Notes: generated by a model from the letters alone, not told the origin. A stretch of DNA of 64,000 bases from Enterobacter sp. BIGb0383 (GCF_003751845.1 NZ_RJKQ01000006.1:1-64000), one strand, 5' to 3'; counted from the first letter of the stretch, positions 42,773-54,591 are shown. Translations and numbers: made by a program.

Positions 42773-43780
42773 TCAAAGGTGGGATACAGGAAGCACCGCG
42801 CCCGGTTGCAGGTAGTGCTCCCAGTTTAATAACTGTTCGGTCAGGACAAGCTCCCGGTTCAGGCCGCTAACGCTCAGCAGCTGTTCCCGGTGCTCACAGG
42901 CCTGCTGCATCAGCAGCCGCAGGACGGTATCCGACATCTGCTGTGCCAGCCGGTTCACCAGAGGAACCGCATCTGCATTGCTCAGCAGGGTAATACGCTG
43001 CCGCGCTTTGATCGCATCCAGCAGCAGTGAAGCCAGCCAGTGAAGACGCTCTGCGGCATTATCATGGTTCAGGGCCGGTAACAGTGCCAGCCAGTCCCCG
43101 CTGTCCAGCGTACCGTCCAGCGCCTGACAGAGCTGCTGTCGCTGGTTCCATCCTCCTGCCGTCAGCAGCGCCAGCGCCGCACCCGGCGAACCGCCGCACA
43201 AGCGCAGCGCGGTCAGCTGCGCCTCACCTGTCATCGTCGGCGCTTCACGGGCCAGCCAGGCCTGCGCATAAGACTCAGCGGGCGGTGCCAGATGATGCCA
43301 GCGGCAGCGGCTGCGCAGGGTCGCCAGCAAACGCGCCGGTTCACGGCAGGCGAGGAAAAACCAGCTGTTAGCCGGTGGTTCTTCAAGGGTTTTCAGCAGG
43401 GCGTTAGCGGCTGCATCGGTCAGCAGTTCGGCATTCTGGATCCAGACCACCTTCGCTCCGCCAAGCCTGGCGTGCTCATACATTTTTTCGCCGATTTCAC
43501 GCACGGCATCCACGCCCAACGTCGCCTTGCCTTTCTCCGGGGCCATCACGTAGTAATCGGGATGCGTTCCCGCCTGCATTAGCTGACAGCTATGGCAGTG
43601 TCCGCAGCTTTTATTATCCTGCGGCGTCTGGCACATCAGATAGCGGGCAATCGCATAAATCAGGGCATCTTCACCCATTCCGGGCAGCGCCTGGATCATC
43701 AGCGCATGGTGTCCGCGTCCGGCCTGGTAGCTGGCGATCAGCTGCTCAAAATCGGGCCGTAGCCACGGATACCATTTCAT
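42773..43780 (-). CDS. holB: DNA polymerase III delta' subunit HolB
   Basis: A 335-residue clamp-loader subunit; E. coli HolB has 334. The N-terminal AAA+ domain includes the zinc module with four Cys ([10 protein letters not shown] and an earlier Cys) and the sensor region [19 protein letters not shown]. The P-loop is degenerate ([11 protein letters not shown]), as expected for a non-ATPase subunit. It completes the clamp loader that puts the beta clamp on DNA. The ATG overlaps the tmk stop (ATGA). Confidence 0.96.
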   Translation of the reverse strand: MKWYPWLRPDFEQLIASYQAGRGHHALMIQALPGMGEDALIYAIARYLMCQTPQDNKSCGHCHSCQLMQAGTHPDYYVMAPEKGKATLGVDAVREIGEKMYEHARLGGAKVVWIQNAELLTDAAANALLKTLEEPPANSWFFLACREPARLLATLRSRCRWHHLAPPAESYAQAWLAREAPTMTGEAQLTALRLCGGSPGAALALLTAGGWNQRQQLCQALDGTLDSGDWLALLPALNHDNAAERLHWLASLLLDAIKARQRITLLSNADAVPLVNRLAQQMSDTVLRLLMQQACEHREQLLSVSGLNRELVLTEQLLNWEHYLQPGAVLPVSHL

Positions 43781-44418
43781 GCGCCCTGCTCCTGCACCCA
43801 GGCGGTCACCGTCTGACGGATATCCGCCATCACGTTCTCCAGCGGCTGGGTGGCATCGATGGTACGAATGGAATCATCCTGCTCCGCCAGTTCCAGATAG
43901 CGGGCGCGGGTACGATGGAAGAAGTCATAAGACTCCTGCTCAATGCGATCCAGCTCACCACGGGCGCGGGCGCGTTTCAGGCCCACTTCCGGGGTCACAT
44001 CCAGATAGAGGGTCAGATTCGGGCGGAAATCCCCCAGCACCGCATCGCGCAGCGTTGAGAGCATCTGCCGGTCGATTCCGCGTCCGCCGCCCTGATAGGC
44101 CTGGGTCGAGAGATCATGACGGTCGCCAATCACCCACTCTCCCTTCGCCAGCGCCGGTTTGATCACCGTCTCGACCAGTTGAACGCGGGCGGCATAAAAC
44201 ATCAGCACTTCCGCTTTATCGACAATGACCTCATCCCCGGTAGAGCGAATGTCCAGCACCAGGCTGCGCAGCTTTTCGGCCAGCACGGTGCCGCCCGGCT
44301 CGCGGGTAAAGACCAGATCCTGAATGCCCAGCTGTTGAAGCGTCTCCACCACGGTGTTACGCGCCGTGGTTTTTCCCGCGCCTTCCAGGCCTTCAATGAC
44401 GATGTAGTTACTGGCCAT
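43777..44418 (-). CDS. tmk: Thymidylate kinase
   Basis: A 213-residue kinase, the same length as E. coli Tmk, converting dTMP to dTDP. P-loop [10 protein letters not shown], the DR-H motif [11 protein letters not shown] with Gly-rich GGGRGID, and the lid [12 protein letters not shown] (type II, Arg in the lid rather than in the P-loop) are present. It overlaps mltG by 11 bases and holB by 4. Confidence 0.97.
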   Translation of the reverse strand: MASNYIVIEGLEGAGKTTARNTVVETLQQLGIQDLVFTREPGGTVLAEKLRSLVLDIRSTGDEVIVDKAEVLMFYAARVQLVETVIKPALAKGEWVIGDRHDLSTQAYQGGGRGIDRQMLSTLRDAVLGDFRPNLTLYLDVTPEVGLKRARARGELDRIEQESYDFFHRTRARYLELAEQDDSIRTIDATQPLENVMADIRQTVTAWVQEQGA

Positions 44419-45430
44419 TTTTTTCCTTAAGTACTTTCAGATAATCCCGCACAGACTGGTTATGGCTGGCAAGATTGGTATTAAACGTGTGGCCGCCTTT
44501 ACCGTCGGCAACAAAATAGAGATACGGCGTTTTCGCCGGGTGTGCGGCAGCCTGCAGGGATGCCGCGCCCGGCGCGGCAATCGGACCCGGCGGCATTCCG
44601 CCAATCACATAGGTATTGTACGCGGTTGGCGTCTCCAGGTCTTTACGCGACAGCCTGCCCTGATAGCGTTCGCCCATTCCGTAGATGACGGTGGGGTCGG
44701 TTTGCAGACGCATCCCCAGGCGCAGACGGTTGATAAACACCGAGGCCACGCGGTCGCGCTCGCTGGCTACCGCCGTCTCTTTTTCAATAATTGACGCCAT
44801 GGTGACCAGCTCATTCTGGTCTTTGTACGGCAGACCTTCCGCACGCCCTTCCCAGGTCTTATTGACGGCAGAAACCATCTTGTCGTGGGCGCGTTTCAGC
44901 AGCGCCACGTCGGTAGTATGGGCGGTATACATCCAGGTATCCGGCCAGAACCAGCCTTCGACCCACTCAGGATGCTCAAACTTCAGCGCCTCGGCAACCG
45001 TTGCATAGCTGTCATCTTTCAGCGTATGGGTCACCCAGGGCGCATCGCGCAGCTGGCGGAGATAGTCGCTCAGACGCATGCCTTCAACCAGCCGCAGCGG
45101 GAACTGGGCCTCTTTGCCGCTCTCCAGCAGCAGAAGCATCTCGCGAACGGTCATATCTGGCGTCAGGCGATAGGTTCCGGCTTTAAAATTCGCTAAATCC
45201 GGCTCGACGCGCAGTAGCCACTGGAAGACCCGCGGCCGGTTGATGACTTTCTCAGCATAAAGCTGTTCGCCCAGGGCCAGACGTCCGGTCCCGGCTTTCA
45301 GGCTGAAAATCGTCTCTTCTTTAATCAGCAGCGCGCTGTCTGCCATCTGGCGCACTTTCCATACGCCCACGCCAGCAGCGATACCGGCGAGGATTAACAA
45401 TACAAAAATCAGACGTAATAGTTTTTTCAT
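44408..45430 (-). CDS. mltG: Endolytic murein transglycosylase MltG
   Basis: A 340-residue inner-membrane protein, the same length as E. coli MltG (YceG). One N-terminal helix (about 5-25) anchors a periplasmic LysM-like domain and the YceG catalytic domain; the active residue is Glu218 in SIIEKETA. It cuts nascent glycan strands and helps set their length. The ATG overlaps the pabC stop. Confidence 0.96.
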   Translation of the reverse strand: MKKLLRLIFVLLILAGIAAGVGVWKVRQMADSALLIKEETIFSLKAGTGRLALGEQLYAEKVINRPRVFQWLLRVEPDLANFKAGTYRLTPDMTVREMLLLLESGKEAQFPLRLVEGMRLSDYLRQLRDAPWVTHTLKDDSYATVAEALKFEHPEWVEGWFWPDTWMYTAHTTDVALLKRAHDKMVSAVNKTWEGRAEGLPYKDQNELVTMASIIEKETAVASERDRVASVFINRLRLGMRLQTDPTVIYGMGERYQGRLSRKDLETPTAYNTYVIGGMPPGPIAAPGAASLQAAAHPAKTPYLYFVADGKGGHTFNTNLASHNQSVRDYLKVLKEKNGQ

Positions 45431-46242
45431 AACGCAATCAACTGCTCACAACGAGGGGCCAAAAAGTGGTACAGCTCGCGGGAAGTCCAGCGCTGCGCGC
45501 CGTACGCCCTGACGGGGATCACCGGCATCAGCGCATTACAGACAATCACCTCATCGGCCTCTGCCAGGGCCGAGACCGGCGCGTTAACTTCCCGCACGTC
45601 AAAATGCGATCCTGCCAGCAGCTGGATACAGTGCTGACGCATAATACCGTTAACGCCCGCCTGATCGAGCCGCGGGGTAAAAACGGCGTTACCCTGTCGC
45701 CAGAATATATTCGCGGCACAGCATTCCGTAAGCCACCCGTCGCTGTCAAGCACCAGGGCATCATCGGCTTCCGTCTGCTCAAGATGGGCACGGATCAGTA
45801 CCTGTTCGAGCCGGTTAAGATGTTTGATCCCGGCAAGCAGCGGATTCCGCCCCAGCCTGACAGGACTGAGCGTCAGGGTAATGCCCTCTTCACGCCAGCG
45901 TGCATAGTGGGATGGCCAGGCGGAAATGCTCAGCATCCGCGTCGGCTGAACGCAGGCGCTGCCGCTGTAGCCACGTCCGCCGCTGCCGCGACTGAGCAAC
46001 ACCTTCAGCACGGCCTGCTGATGTTCGCAGGCGTAAGAAACCATCTCCTGCTCTAACGCAGACCATTCGGTAAAGGGGATCATCAGACGCTGGCAGGCAT
46101 CGCGCAGCCGCTGCAGATGCGCCGACAGGAGGTGGATCTGCCCTTCCGTCACCCTGGCGGTAGTGAAACAGCCATCGCCAAACTGGGTGGCGCGGTCGTC
46201 AGCCGGAAGTTCGTTCTGCGGTTTGCCGTTAATAAAGAACAT
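45427..46242 (-). CDS. pabC: Aminodeoxychorismate lyase PabC
   Basis: A 271-residue PLP enzyme; E. coli PabC has 269. It turns 4-amino-4-deoxychorismate into p-aminobenzoate and pyruvate for folate synthesis. Fold-type IV motifs are present: [11 protein letters not shown] at the start, the PLP Lys140 in [11 protein letters not shown], and [10 protein letters not shown]. The ATG at 46242 has AGGAG upstream; a 22-residue extension into the fabF terminator was rejected. Confidence 0.95.
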   Translation of the reverse strand: MFFINGKPQNELPADDRATQFGDGCFTTARVTEGQIHLLSAHLQRLRDACQRLMIPFTEWSALEQEMVSYACEHQQAVLKVLLSRGSGGRGYSGSACVQPTRMLSISAWPSHYARWREEGITLTLSPVRLGRNPLLAGIKHLNRLEQVLIRAHLEQTEADDALVLDSDGWLTECCAANIFWRQGNAVFTPRLDQAGVNGIMRQHCIQLLAGSHFDVREVNAPVSALAEADEVIVCNALMPVIPVRAYGAQRWTSRELYHFLAPRCEQLIAL

Positions 46243-46271
46243 AGAGGCTCCTGAACACAAGCTGCATATAG

Positions 46272-46300
46272 CAGAAAGGCCCGGAAACCGGGCCTTTCTG
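46272..46300. terminator. Terminator between fabF and pabC
   Basis: A perfect 13-bp stem CAGAAAGGCCCGG/CCGGGCCTTTCTG with a 3-base loop. The T residues lie in the second arm. It ends the fatty-acid cluster transcript just before pabC. Confidence 0.7.
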
Positions 46301-46318
46301 GGCTGCATACCGACGGGA

Positions 46319-47590
<1,272 letters not shown>

Positions 47591-47646
47591 TTATGGGAGA
47601 ATCAGATAAAACTCAGGCGGTCGAATGACCGCCTGGAGATGTTCAC

Positions 47647-47883
47647 TTACGCCTGGTGACCGTTGATGTAATCAATGGCAGCCTGAACGGTGGTGATTTT
47701 CTCAGCTTCTTCGTCCGGAATCTCAGTATCAAACTCTTCTTCCAGAGCCATTACCAGCTCAACAGTGTCAAGAGAATCAGCGCCCAGGTCCTCAACGAAG
47801 GAAGCGGTGTTTACAACTTCTTCCTGCTTAACGCCCAGCTGCTCGCCGATAATTTTCTTAACGCGTTCTTCGATAGTGCTCAT
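47647..47883 (-). CDS. acpP: Acyl carrier protein
   Basis: A 78-residue acidic four-helix protein, the same length as E. coli ACP. Ser37 (Ser36 in the mature numbering) in [10 protein letters not shown] receives the 4'-phosphopantetheine arm. It carries growing acyl chains between the Fab enzymes. It has its own strong promoter in the 153-bp gap before fabG, consistent with its high abundance. Confidence 0.99.
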   Translation of the reverse strand: MSTIEERVKKIIGEQLGVKQEEVVNTASFVEDLGADSLDTVELVMALEEEFDTEIPDEEAEKITTVQAAIDYINGHQA

Positions 47884-47928
47884 ACTCTTAAATTTCCTAT
47901 CAAAACTCGCTTTCGCGATGGTTTTCGT

Positions 47929-47956
47929 AGTGTATAAAATGTTGAAAAATTTGCAA
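47929..47956 (-). promoter_or_regulatory. Promoter of acpP
   Basis: On the minus strand TTGCAA and TACACT are separated by 16 bases, 46 bases before the acpP start codon. Confidence 0.7.
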
Positions 47957-48036
47957 CTAAATCCCGGCAGGTCTTACCACGATTTTACGCTATTTTGCGG
48001 CTATTCGCCCAAATAACGCAAATGTTTTATCGCGGA

Positions 48037-48771
48037 TTAGACCATATACATCCCGCCATTGACGTGCAACGTCTCACCAGAGATGTAAGCTGCTTCGTCA
48101 GAGGCTAAAAATGCAACCGCGCTGGCGATTTCCTGAGCGCCGCCGAGGCGACCCGCAGGAACCTGCGCCAGAATACCCGCACGCTGCTCGTCAGAGAGCG
48201 CACGCGTCATGTCCGTTTCAATAAAGCCCGGAGCAACAACGTTCACCGTAATACCGCGAGACGCGACTTCACGCGCCAGCGATTTACTGAAACCGATAAG
48301 ACCCGCCTTCGCCGCAGCGTAGTTGGCCTGACCGGCATTTCCCATGGTACCAACCACAGAACCGATAGTGATAATACGGCCATGACGCTTTTTCATCATA
48401 GCCCGCATTACCGCTTTTGACAGACGGAAAACCGATGACAGGTTGGTTTCCAGAATATCGTTCCACTCATCGTCTTTCATACGCATCAGCAGATTGTCGC
48501 GTGTGATCCCGGCGTTGTTCACCAGAATATCCACTTCGCCAAATTCCGCACGGATGGTTTCAAGCACAGAGTCGATAGACGCCGGATCGGTCACGTTTAA
48601 CGCCAGACCTTTACCGTTCGCCCCTAAATACTCGCTAATCGCCTGCGCGCCGCTTTCGCTGGTGGCAGTACCGATAACTTTTGCGCCACGCGCAACGAGG
48701 GTTTCAGCGATAGCACGGCCAATACCGCGGCTTGCACCGGTAACCAGCGCGATTTTTCCTTCAAAACTCAT
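48037..48771 (-). CDS. fabG: 3-oxoacyl-ACP reductase FabG
   Basis: A 244-residue short-chain dehydrogenase, the same length as E. coli FabG, reducing 3-oxoacyl-ACP with NADPH. NADP motif TGASRGIGRAIA, NNAGITRDNLL, and the catalytic Ser-Tyr-Lys set in SVVGTMGNAGQANYAAAKAG are present. The C-terminal end HVNGGMYMV is typical. It lies 12 bases after fabD. Confidence 0.98.
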   Translation of the reverse strand: MSFEGKIALVTGASRGIGRAIAETLVARGAKVIGTATSESGAQAISEYLGANGKGLALNVTDPASIDSVLETIRAEFGEVDILVNNAGITRDNLLMRMKDDEWNDILETNLSSVFRLSKAVMRAMMKKRHGRIITIGSVVGTMGNAGQANYAAAKAGLIGFSKSLAREVASRGITVNVVAPGFIETDMTRALSDEQRAGILAQVPAGRLGGAQEIASAVAFLASDEAAYISGETLHVNGGMYMV

Positions 48772-48783
48772 GGTGTTCCTCTT

Positions 48784-49713
48784 TTATTGCGCAAGTGCCG
48801 CTGACAGCGCTGCTGGCTCATTAATGGCCGCTGCGGTCAGGGTATCTACAATACGTTTGGTCAGGCCGGTCAGTACTTTACCCGGTCCCACTTCATACAG
48901 GTGTTCGACACCCTGGGAGGCCATAAATTCAACGCTCTTCGTCCACTGCACCGGGCTATAGAGCTGGCGCACCAGCGCATCGCGGATAGCCTCAGGCGTG
49001 GTTTCACACTTCACGTCAACGTTGTTCACCACCGGAATGGTCGGAGCGCTGAAGGTGATTTTGTTCAGTTCAACGGCCAGTTTCTCAGCGGCAGGCTTCA
49101 TCAGCGCACAGTGAGACGGCACGCTGACCGGCAGCGGCAGCGCACGTTTAGCGCCTGCAGCTTTACAGGCAGCGCCTGCACGCTCAACGGCTTCTTTATT
49201 GCCGGCGATAACCACCTGGCCCGGCGAGTTAAAGTTCACCGGAGAGACAACCTGCCCTTCGGCAGACTCTTCGCAGGCTTTCGCGATAGCAGCATCATCA
49301 AGACCGATAATCGCTGACATCGCGCCGGTGCCTTCCGGCACGGCTTCCTGCATAAATTTACCGCGCAGTTCGACCAGGCGAACGGCGTCGGCGAACGGGA
49401 TCACCCCGGCGCAAACCAGCGCAGAGTATTCACCCAGGCTATGACCTGCCAGCAGAGCAGGCGCTTTACCGCCCTGCTGTTCCCAGACACGGTACAGCGC
49501 CACGGAAGCGGTCAGCAGCGCAGGCTGAGTCTGCCAGGTTTTGTTCAGTTCTTCCGCCGGACCCTGCTGGGTCAGCGCCCAGAGATCGTAACCCAGCGCG
49601 GCCGAAGCCTCAGCAAAAGTTTCTGTCACAATCGGGTATTCTGCCGCGATGTCCGACAGCATCCCAACGGTCTGGGAACCCTGTCCCGGAAACACAAATG
49701 CAAATTGCGTCAT
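48784..49713 (-). CDS. fabD: Malonyl-CoA:ACP transacylase FabD
   Basis: A 309-residue enzyme, the same length as E. coli FabD, loading malonyl groups onto ACP. FPGQGSQ at the N-terminus, the nucleophile Ser92 in GHSLGEYSAL, and His in PSHCALM are present. It sits between fabH (15 bases) and fabG (12 bases) in the operon. Confidence 0.98.
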   Translation of the reverse strand: MTQFAFVFPGQGSQTVGMLSDIAAEYPIVTETFAEASAALGYDLWALTQQGPAEELNKTWQTQPALLTASVALYRVWEQQGGKAPALLAGHSLGEYSALVCAGVIPFADAVRLVELRGKFMQEAVPEGTGAMSAIIGLDDAAIAKACEESAEGQVVSPVNFNSPGQVVIAGNKEAVERAGAACKAAGAKRALPLPVSVPSHCALMKPAAEKLAVELNKITFSAPTIPVVNNVDVKCETTPEAIRDALVRQLYSPVQWTKSVEFMASQGVEHLYEVGPGKVLTGLTKRIVDTLTAAAINEPAALSAALAQ

Positions 49714-49728
49714 CTTTTAAATCCTTAG

Positions 49729-50682
49729 TTAGAAACGAACCAGCGCAGAACCCCAGGTGAACCCGCCACCAAAGGCCTCAAGCAGTACCAGCTGACCTGG
49801 TTTAATTCGTCCATCACGCACCGCTTCGTCCAGCGCACTAGGCACCGACGCGGCAGACGTATTACCGTGGCGATCGAGGGTGACAACGACGTTGTCCATC
49901 GACATCCCGAGCTTTCTGGCGGTCGCGCTGATAATGCGCAGGTTCGCCTGATGCGGCACCAGCCAGTCCAGCTCGCTGCGATCGAGATTATTCGCCGCCA
50001 GCGTCTCATCAACAATATGCGCCAGCTCGGTGACAGCCACTTTAAAGACTTCGTTACCGGCCATCGTCAGGAAGGTCGGGTTTTCCGGGTTAACGCGGTC
50101 GATATTCGGCAGCGTCAACAGCTCACCGTAGCTGCCGTCGGCATGCAGGTGAGTCGAAATAATGCCTGGCTCCTCGGAAGCGCCCAGCAGCACAGCGCCT
50201 GCGCCATCACCGAAAATAATGATAGTGCCGCGATCTTCCGGATTACAAGTCCGCGCCAGCACGTCGGCGCCGATGACCAGCGCATGTTTAACCGCGCCGG
50301 ATTTCACGTACATATCGGCCACGCTTAACGCGTAGGTAAAACCGGCACAGGCCGCCGCCACGTCAAACGCCGGGCAGCCTTTGATTTCCAGCATCGCCTG
50401 AACCTGACAGGCCGCGCTCGGGAAAGCATGGGTCGCAGAAGTGGTCGCCACGATGATCAGACCCACCTGGTCTTTATCAACGCCCGCCATTTCCAGCGCA
50501 CGTTTAGCCGCTTCAAAGCCCATCGTCGCAACGGTTTCATCCGCTGCTGCAATACGGCGTTCACGGATGCCCGTACGGGTGACAATCCACTCGTCGGTCG
50601 TTTCGACCATTTTTTCCAGATCGGCGTTAGTTCGCACTTGCTCGGGCAGATAGCTGCCGGTACCAATAATCTTCGTGTACAT
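49729..50682 (-). CDS. fabH: 3-oxoacyl-ACP synthase III FabH
   Basis: A 317-residue condensing enzyme, the same length as E. coli FabH. It starts fatty-acid synthesis by joining acetyl-CoA and malonyl-ACP. The triad is Cys112 in AAACAGF, His in PHQANLRI and Asn in RHGNTSAAS. It lies 6 bases after plsX. Confidence 0.98.
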   Translation of the reverse strand: MYTKIIGTGSYLPEQVRTNADLEKMVETTDEWIVTRTGIRERRIAAADETVATMGFEAAKRALEMAGVDKDQVGLIIVATTSATHAFPSAACQVQAMLEIKGCPAFDVAAACAGFTYALSVADMYVKSGAVKHALVIGADVLARTCNPEDRGTIIIFGDGAGAVLLGASEEPGIISTHLHADGSYGELLTLPNIDRVNPENPTFLTMAGNEVFKVAVTELAHIVDETLAANNLDRSELDWLVPHQANLRIISATARKLGMSMDNVVVTLDRHGNTSAASVPSALDEAVRDGRIKPGQLVLLEAFGGGFTWGSALVRF

Positions 50683-50688
50683 GTACGC

Positions 50689-51762
50689 TCAGTCACTCTT
50701 GGGTAACATACCCGCCGTTTCACTTTGCCCGAAACCGGCTGGATATAACAATTCCAGGCGAGCGGCAATCCGCTGGGGAACCTGCCGCTGCACCGCCTGC
50801 ACTGCCTGTTCAATCGCGACGGCAAACGCTCGCTGATTGGCCGCACCGTGGCTCTTCACCACCGTGCCGCGCAATCCTAACAGACAGGCGCCATTATACT
50901 GGTCGGGGTTGAGGTGACCGAATCGCCTTGCCAGGCTTTTTTGTAACCAACGTTTTAATAACCACAGCCACCACGACCTTTTTTTCCCCTCACCCTGAGA
51001 TTTCAGCAGTGAAAGAAAGAGTCTGACAACCCCTTCCATGGTTTTTAATGTGACGTTTCCCGTAAATCCGTCACAAACCAGCACATCGGTTTTCCCGGTC
51101 AGCAGTTCATTCGCTTCCAGATAACCGATGTAGTTAATCGAAGAAACCGTTTTCAGTCGCGCAGAAGCGTCACGAATCGCGTCATGACCTTTATTCTCTT
51201 CTTCGCCAATATTGAGCAGGGCGACGCGCGGGTGGTTCATCCCCACGACCTCTTCCGCCAGCACCGACCCCATCACCGCAAACTGCACCAGCATACTGCT
51301 GTCGCAGTCGAGGTTTGCGCCGAGGTCGAGCACGACCGTTTTCCCTTTCTGCTGGTGCGGTAAAATCGTCACCAGCGCCGGGCGCTCAATCCCTTCAATA
51401 GGCCTGAGGAGCAGCTTAGCCAGCCCCATCAGCGCCCCGGTATTCCCCGCACTCACGCAGGCCTCAGCCCGCCCTTCTTTTACCATTTCCAGCGCCACAC
51501 GCATCGAGGTCCCGCGGCTTGCGCGTATTGCCTGCGACGGACGCGCATCACCAGCAATCACCGATTGCGCAGGGATAATCTGCAGACGTGAACGTTGTTC
51601 GAAATCTGCTCTGGCAAGTAATGGCGTGATTGTGTCGGGATCGCCGACTAAAAGAAGTGTGAGTTGCGGATTAGAATCCAGTGCCTGCAGTGCTGCAGGC
51701 ACCGTCACGGAAGGTCCAGAATCCCCTCCCATGACATCTAACGCCAGGGTTAGACGTGTCAA
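50689..51762 (-). CDS. plsX: Phosphate acyltransferase PlsX
   Basis: A 357-residue enzyme; E. coli PlsX has 356. It makes acyl phosphate from acyl-ACP for phospholipid synthesis. The N-terminal DVMGGD motif, [12 protein letters not shown] and the membrane-contacting helices around [13 protein letters not shown] are present. The start codon is TTG; the only nearby ATG is out of frame and stops at once. The C-terminus (after YPAGF) differs from E. coli. It belongs to the yceD-rpmF-plsX-fab cluster. Confidence 0.95.
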   Translation of the reverse strand: MTRLTLALDVMGGDSGPSVTVPAALQALDSNPQLTLLLVGDPDTITPLLARADFEQRSRLQIIPAQSVIAGDARPSQAIRASRGTSMRVALEMVKEGRAEACVSAGNTGALMGLAKLLLRPIEGIERPALVTILPHQQKGKTVVLDLGANLDCDSSMLVQFAVMGSVLAEEVVGMNHPRVALLNIGEEENKGHDAIRDASARLKTVSSINYIGYLEANELLTGKTDVLVCDGFTGNVTLKTMEGVVRLFLSLLKSQGEGKKRSWWLWLLKRWLQKSLARRFGHLNPDQYNGACLLGLRGTVVKSHGAANQRAFAVAIEQAVQAVQRQVPQRIAARLELLYPAGFGQSETAGMLPKSD

Positions 51763-51788
51763 AGTATCATCGCTGCCTGGTCAGGTCA

Positions 51789-51808
51789 TTCCCCGCGTGA
51801 GCGGGGAA
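51789..51808. repeat. Hairpin between rpmF and plsX
   Basis: A perfect 8-bp stem TTCCCCGC/GCGGGGAA with a GTGA loop. It resembles the core of enterobacterial type I-E CRISPR repeats but occurs once here, in inverted orientation relative to a similar hairpin at 52035-52062. Confidence 0.6.
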
Positions 51809-51841
51809 ATCCTCACTAAGCTTCACCACGCATACGCGTGA

Positions 51842-52027
<186 letters not shown>

Positions 52028-52034
52028 TCAATTA

Positions 52035-52062
52035 CGGTTCATCCCCGTTTATACCGGGGAAA
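52035..52062. repeat. Hairpin between yceD and rpmF
   Basis: CGGTTCATCCCCG and CGGGGAAA enclose a 7-base loop. It resembles the start and end of a type I-E CRISPR repeat. There is no array, spacer or cas gene. Confidence 0.55.
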
Positions 52063-52068
52063 TACCTA

Positions 52069-52590
52069 TTACTTACGCTTTAAGCTGGCTAATACGGCAA
52101 ATGGGTTTGGTTTTTGCGCTTCATCAGGCAATTCGCCAAAGACCATGTCCGCCTCGGACACTTCACAGTGTTCAGAATCATGCACCGGAACTACCGGCAG
52201 GGAGAGGATGATTTCATCTTCTACCAGCGCCAGCAGATCGATTTCACCGAATTCGTTAACCTCAATCGGTTCGTACGCTTCCGGTAGTGCTTCAGCCTGC
52301 TCGCGTGAACGAATCGGACTGAAACAATAGGTTGTGTGGACATGATAAGGGAACGGTTTCCCGCAACGCTGACATGCCAGTGTTACCGATACCTTCGCAT
52401 CACCGGTAATGACCGCGAGGCGTTGGTTATCGATAGCGAATGACATCTCGCATTCCACATCACTGTCCACACTGACGACTGAAGCCGTGACACGCTCAGC
52501 CTGATCGCCAGAGTAGACACCCTGGTAATCGAGGCGTTTTTGAGCCGTGCGAACCGGATCAAGAGTCAGGGGTAATTTTACCTTTTGCAT
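52069..52590 (-). CDS. yceD: YceD (DUF177) protein
   Basis: A 173-residue cytoplasmic protein, the same length as E. coli YceD. The family is tied to ribosomal protein L32 and 23S rRNA processing in plants and bacteria; its exact bacterial role is not settled. A CxxC pair in [10 protein letters not shown] may bind metal; the C-terminus ends in the conserved [12 protein letters not shown]. It is first in the operon with rpmF, divergent from yceF. Confidence 0.93.
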   Translation of the reverse strand: MQKVKLPLTLDPVRTAQKRLDYQGVYSGDQAERVTASVVSVDSDVECEMSFAIDNQRLAVITGDAKVSVTLACQRCGKPFPYHVHTTYCFSPIRSREQAEALPEAYEPIEVNEFGEIDLLALVEDEIILSLPVVPVHDSEHCEVSEADMVFGELPDEAQKPNPFAVLASLKRK

Positions 52591-52625
52591 AGGGCGCGCA
52601 TATTAACTTCGTAACGTCATAGAGT

Positions 52626-52655
52626 CAAAGAAAAAGGCAGCCTGAGGTTGCCTTT
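52626..52655 (-). terminator. Terminator-like hairpin in the yceD leader
   Basis: On the minus strand AAAGGCAACC/GGCTGCCTTT (one mismatch, 3-base loop) is followed by further T residues (TTCTTTG), about 40-65 bases before the yceD start. E. coli has a small RNA, SraB, reported in this same yceF-yceD gap; this could be its terminator or an attenuator of the rpmF operon. Confidence 0.45.
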
Positions 52656-52732
52656 CGCCAGTTATTCGCACACATTGCGGCCAGTAGTTTAAAATGACGC
52701 AATCCAATACGCTATATGTGAGCGAAAAAAAT

Positions 52733-53317
52733 ATGACGAATCTGGTTCTTGCTTCCACTTCTCCGTTTCGCCGTCAGCTGCTGGAAAAACTGGGGCTGCC
52801 TTTTGAGTGCGTGGCCCCGGAGGTTGATGAAACCCCGCACGACGGCGAATCCCCCCGCCACCTGGTACTGCGCCTGGCGCAGGCCAAAGCCCAGGCGATG
52901 GCTGAACGCTACCCGCAGCACTTAATCATTGGCAGCGATCAGGTGTGTCTGCTCGGCGGTGAAATCACCGGCAAGCCAAAAACGGAGGAAAATGCGCGCC
53001 GACAGCTCAGCCTCGCCAGCGGCAATATCGTGACCTTCTATACGGGCCTGGCGCTGTATAACTCCGCCACCGGGGCGTTACAAACCGAATGTGAACCCTT
53101 CGACGTCCATTTCCGCCACCTAAGCGAGCAGGAAATCGATGACTACGTGCGTAAAGAACGTCCCCTCCACTGTGCGGGCAGTTTTAAGTGCGAAGGCCTG
53201 GGGATCGCCCTGTTTGAACGGCTGGAAGGACGCGATCCCAATACGCTGATTGGCCTGCCGCTGATCGCGCTGTGCCAGATGCTGCGGCGGGAAGAGCGTA
53301 ACCCCTTGTTAAGCTAA
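52733..53317 (+). CDS. yceF: 7-methyl-GTP pyrophosphatase YceF (Maf family)
   Basis: A 194-residue Maf-type nucleotide pyrophosphatase, the same length as E. coli YceF, which removes m7GTP and related modified nucleotides. Motifs: [15 protein letters not shown] at the start, the catalytic [18 protein letters not shown] and [10 protein letters not shown]. The ATG at 52733 matches E. coli; an ATG at 52694 would add 13 residues without family support. It is divergent from yceD. Confidence 0.94.
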   Translation: MTNLVLASTSPFRRQLLEKLGLPFECVAPEVDETPHDGESPRHLVLRLAQAKAQAMAERYPQHLIIGSDQVCLLGGEITGKPKTEENARRQLSLASGNIVTFYTGLALYNSATGALQTECEPFDVHFRHLSEQEIDDYVRKERPLHCAGSFKCEGLGIALFERLEGRDPNTLIGLPLIALCQMLRREERNPLLS

Positions 53318-53370
53318 TGCTTTACCGATCACAGTTTCTTTTTTAAGCAGCACGTAGAGTCCTCCTTGAT

Positions 53371-53389
53371 ATTAAAACGTCGTTTTAAT
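53371..53389. promoter_or_regulatory. Palindromic operator-like site before the hydrolase gene
   Basis: ATTAAAACGTCGTTTTAAT is a perfect 9-bp inverted repeat about a single central base, ending two bases before the AAGGAG ribosome site of the next gene. The AAACG/CGTTT arms resemble operators of LacI- or TetR-type repressors. The regulator is unknown. Confidence 0.55.
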
Positions 53390-53402
53390 TTAAGGAGAGA
53401 TG

Positions 53403-54554
53403 ATGAAAGCTTCCCATCACTGGGCGCTGGCCCTCGGCCTGCTGGGTGCCAGCGTCGCCTGCGCTCAGGATAGCTGGCAAACGCAGGGCGTGGTTGAAGG
53501 TAATCTCCCTGCCAGCTGGCAGGCACTCAAGACGCAGATGCGCTACCCGGACTCCTGGCTCTCGGGCCAGTACAGCGATTTTTCCGCCTGGCAGAGCCAC
53601 AGCCGCCAGATCCTGCGCCAGGCGCTGCTAACGCCAGAATCTACCCGCCCCTTCTCGCCGCAAACCCTCTCTGAGGAGGATCGCGGCAGCTATACCGCCC
53701 AAAAGCTGGCCCTCAATATTACCGATGACAATCGCATTGCGGCCCTGATGCTGACGCCAAAATCACCCGGCCCGCATCCGGCTATCGTGCTGCTCCACGA
53801 TCACGGTTCAAAATTCGATATTGGCAAAGAGAAGATGATCCGTCCCTGGCAGGATCCTGCGAAGCTCGCCAGCGCGCAGGCCTGGGCAGATAAGTTTTTC
53901 AGCGGTCGCTTTGTCGGGGATGAACTGGCAAAACGTGGCTATGTGGTGATCGCTATCGACAGCACCGGCTGGGGCGATCGTGGCCCGATGGTTTATGAAC
54001 AGCAGCAGGCGCTGGCCAGTAACTATTTTAACCTCGGTCGCTCTCTGGCGGGCGAAGTGGCCTACGAAGATATGCGCACCGTCGATTTCCTTGCCGGTCT
54101 CCCGGGCATCGATAAAACGCGTATTGGCGTGCTGGGCTTTTCAATGGGCGGCTATCGCGCCTGGCAGCTGGCAGCCCTCTCAGAGAAGGTTGCCGCGACG
54201 GCGGTAATCTCCTGGTTCGGCACCTGGAACGGACTGATGCAGCCGGGCAACAATGTCCTGCGCGGGCAGTCGGCGTTTTATATGCTGCATCCTGGCGTGT
54301 CGGCAAGACTGGATATTCCGGATATCGCCAGTATCGCCGCGCCGAAGCCAATGCTTATCTACAGCGGCGGCCAGGATAAACTGTTCCCGCCCCAGGCGGT
54401 CGAGGAAGCCTTTAACAAGGTGCATAAGGTGTGGGCGTCACAGCAGGCGCAGGATAAGCTGATCACCCGTAGCTGGCCGGATCTGGGCCACGTGTTTTAT
54501 CAGCAGCAGCAGGACGAGGTCTTCCCCTGGCTGGATAAGTGGCTTAAACCCTGA
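53403..54554 (+). CDS. Exported alpha/beta-hydrolase (dienelactone hydrolase-like)
   Basis: A 383-residue predicted periplasmic hydrolase. A signal peptide (cleaved near VACA-QD, about residue 22) precedes a helical N-terminal part and an alpha/beta-hydrolase domain with the lid region LLHDHGSKFD. The nucleophile elbow is GFSMGGYRA (Ser), the acid Asp in GGQDKLFPP, and the His in DLGHVFY. It resembles bacterial acetyl-xylan/cephalosporin-type esterases; the substrate is unknown. The second of two adjacent ATGs best fits the AAGGAG site. E. coli K-12 lacks it between yceF and rluC, so it is an insertion. A palindrome just upstream suggests its own repressor. Confidence 0.8.
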   Translation: MKASHHWALALGLLGASVACAQDSWQTQGVVEGNLPASWQALKTQMRYPDSWLSGQYSDFSAWQSHSRQILRQALLTPESTRPFSPQTLSEEDRGSYTAQKLALNITDDNRIAALMLTPKSPGPHPAIVLLHDHGSKFDIGKEKMIRPWQDPAKLASAQAWADKFFSGRFVGDELAKRGYVVIAIDSTGWGDRGPMVYEQQQALASNYFNLGRSLAGEVAYEDMRTVDFLAGLPGIDKTRIGVLGFSMGGYRAWQLAALSEKVAATAVISWFGTWNGLMQPGNNVLRGQSAFYMLHPGVSARLDIPDIASIAAPKPMLIYSGGQDKLFPPQAVEEAFNKVHKVWASQQAQDKLITRSWPDLGHVFYQQQQDEVFPWLDKWLKP

Positions 54555-54568
54555 GTTGAAGGTGGAAA

Positions 54569-54591
54569 CGTGCGGGCAGAACGCCCGCACG
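54569..54591. terminator. Bidirectional hairpin between the hydrolase and rluC
   Basis: A perfect 9-bp stem CGTGCGGGC/GCCCGCACG with a 5-base loop between converging genes; no long T run on either side. Confidence 0.55.
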
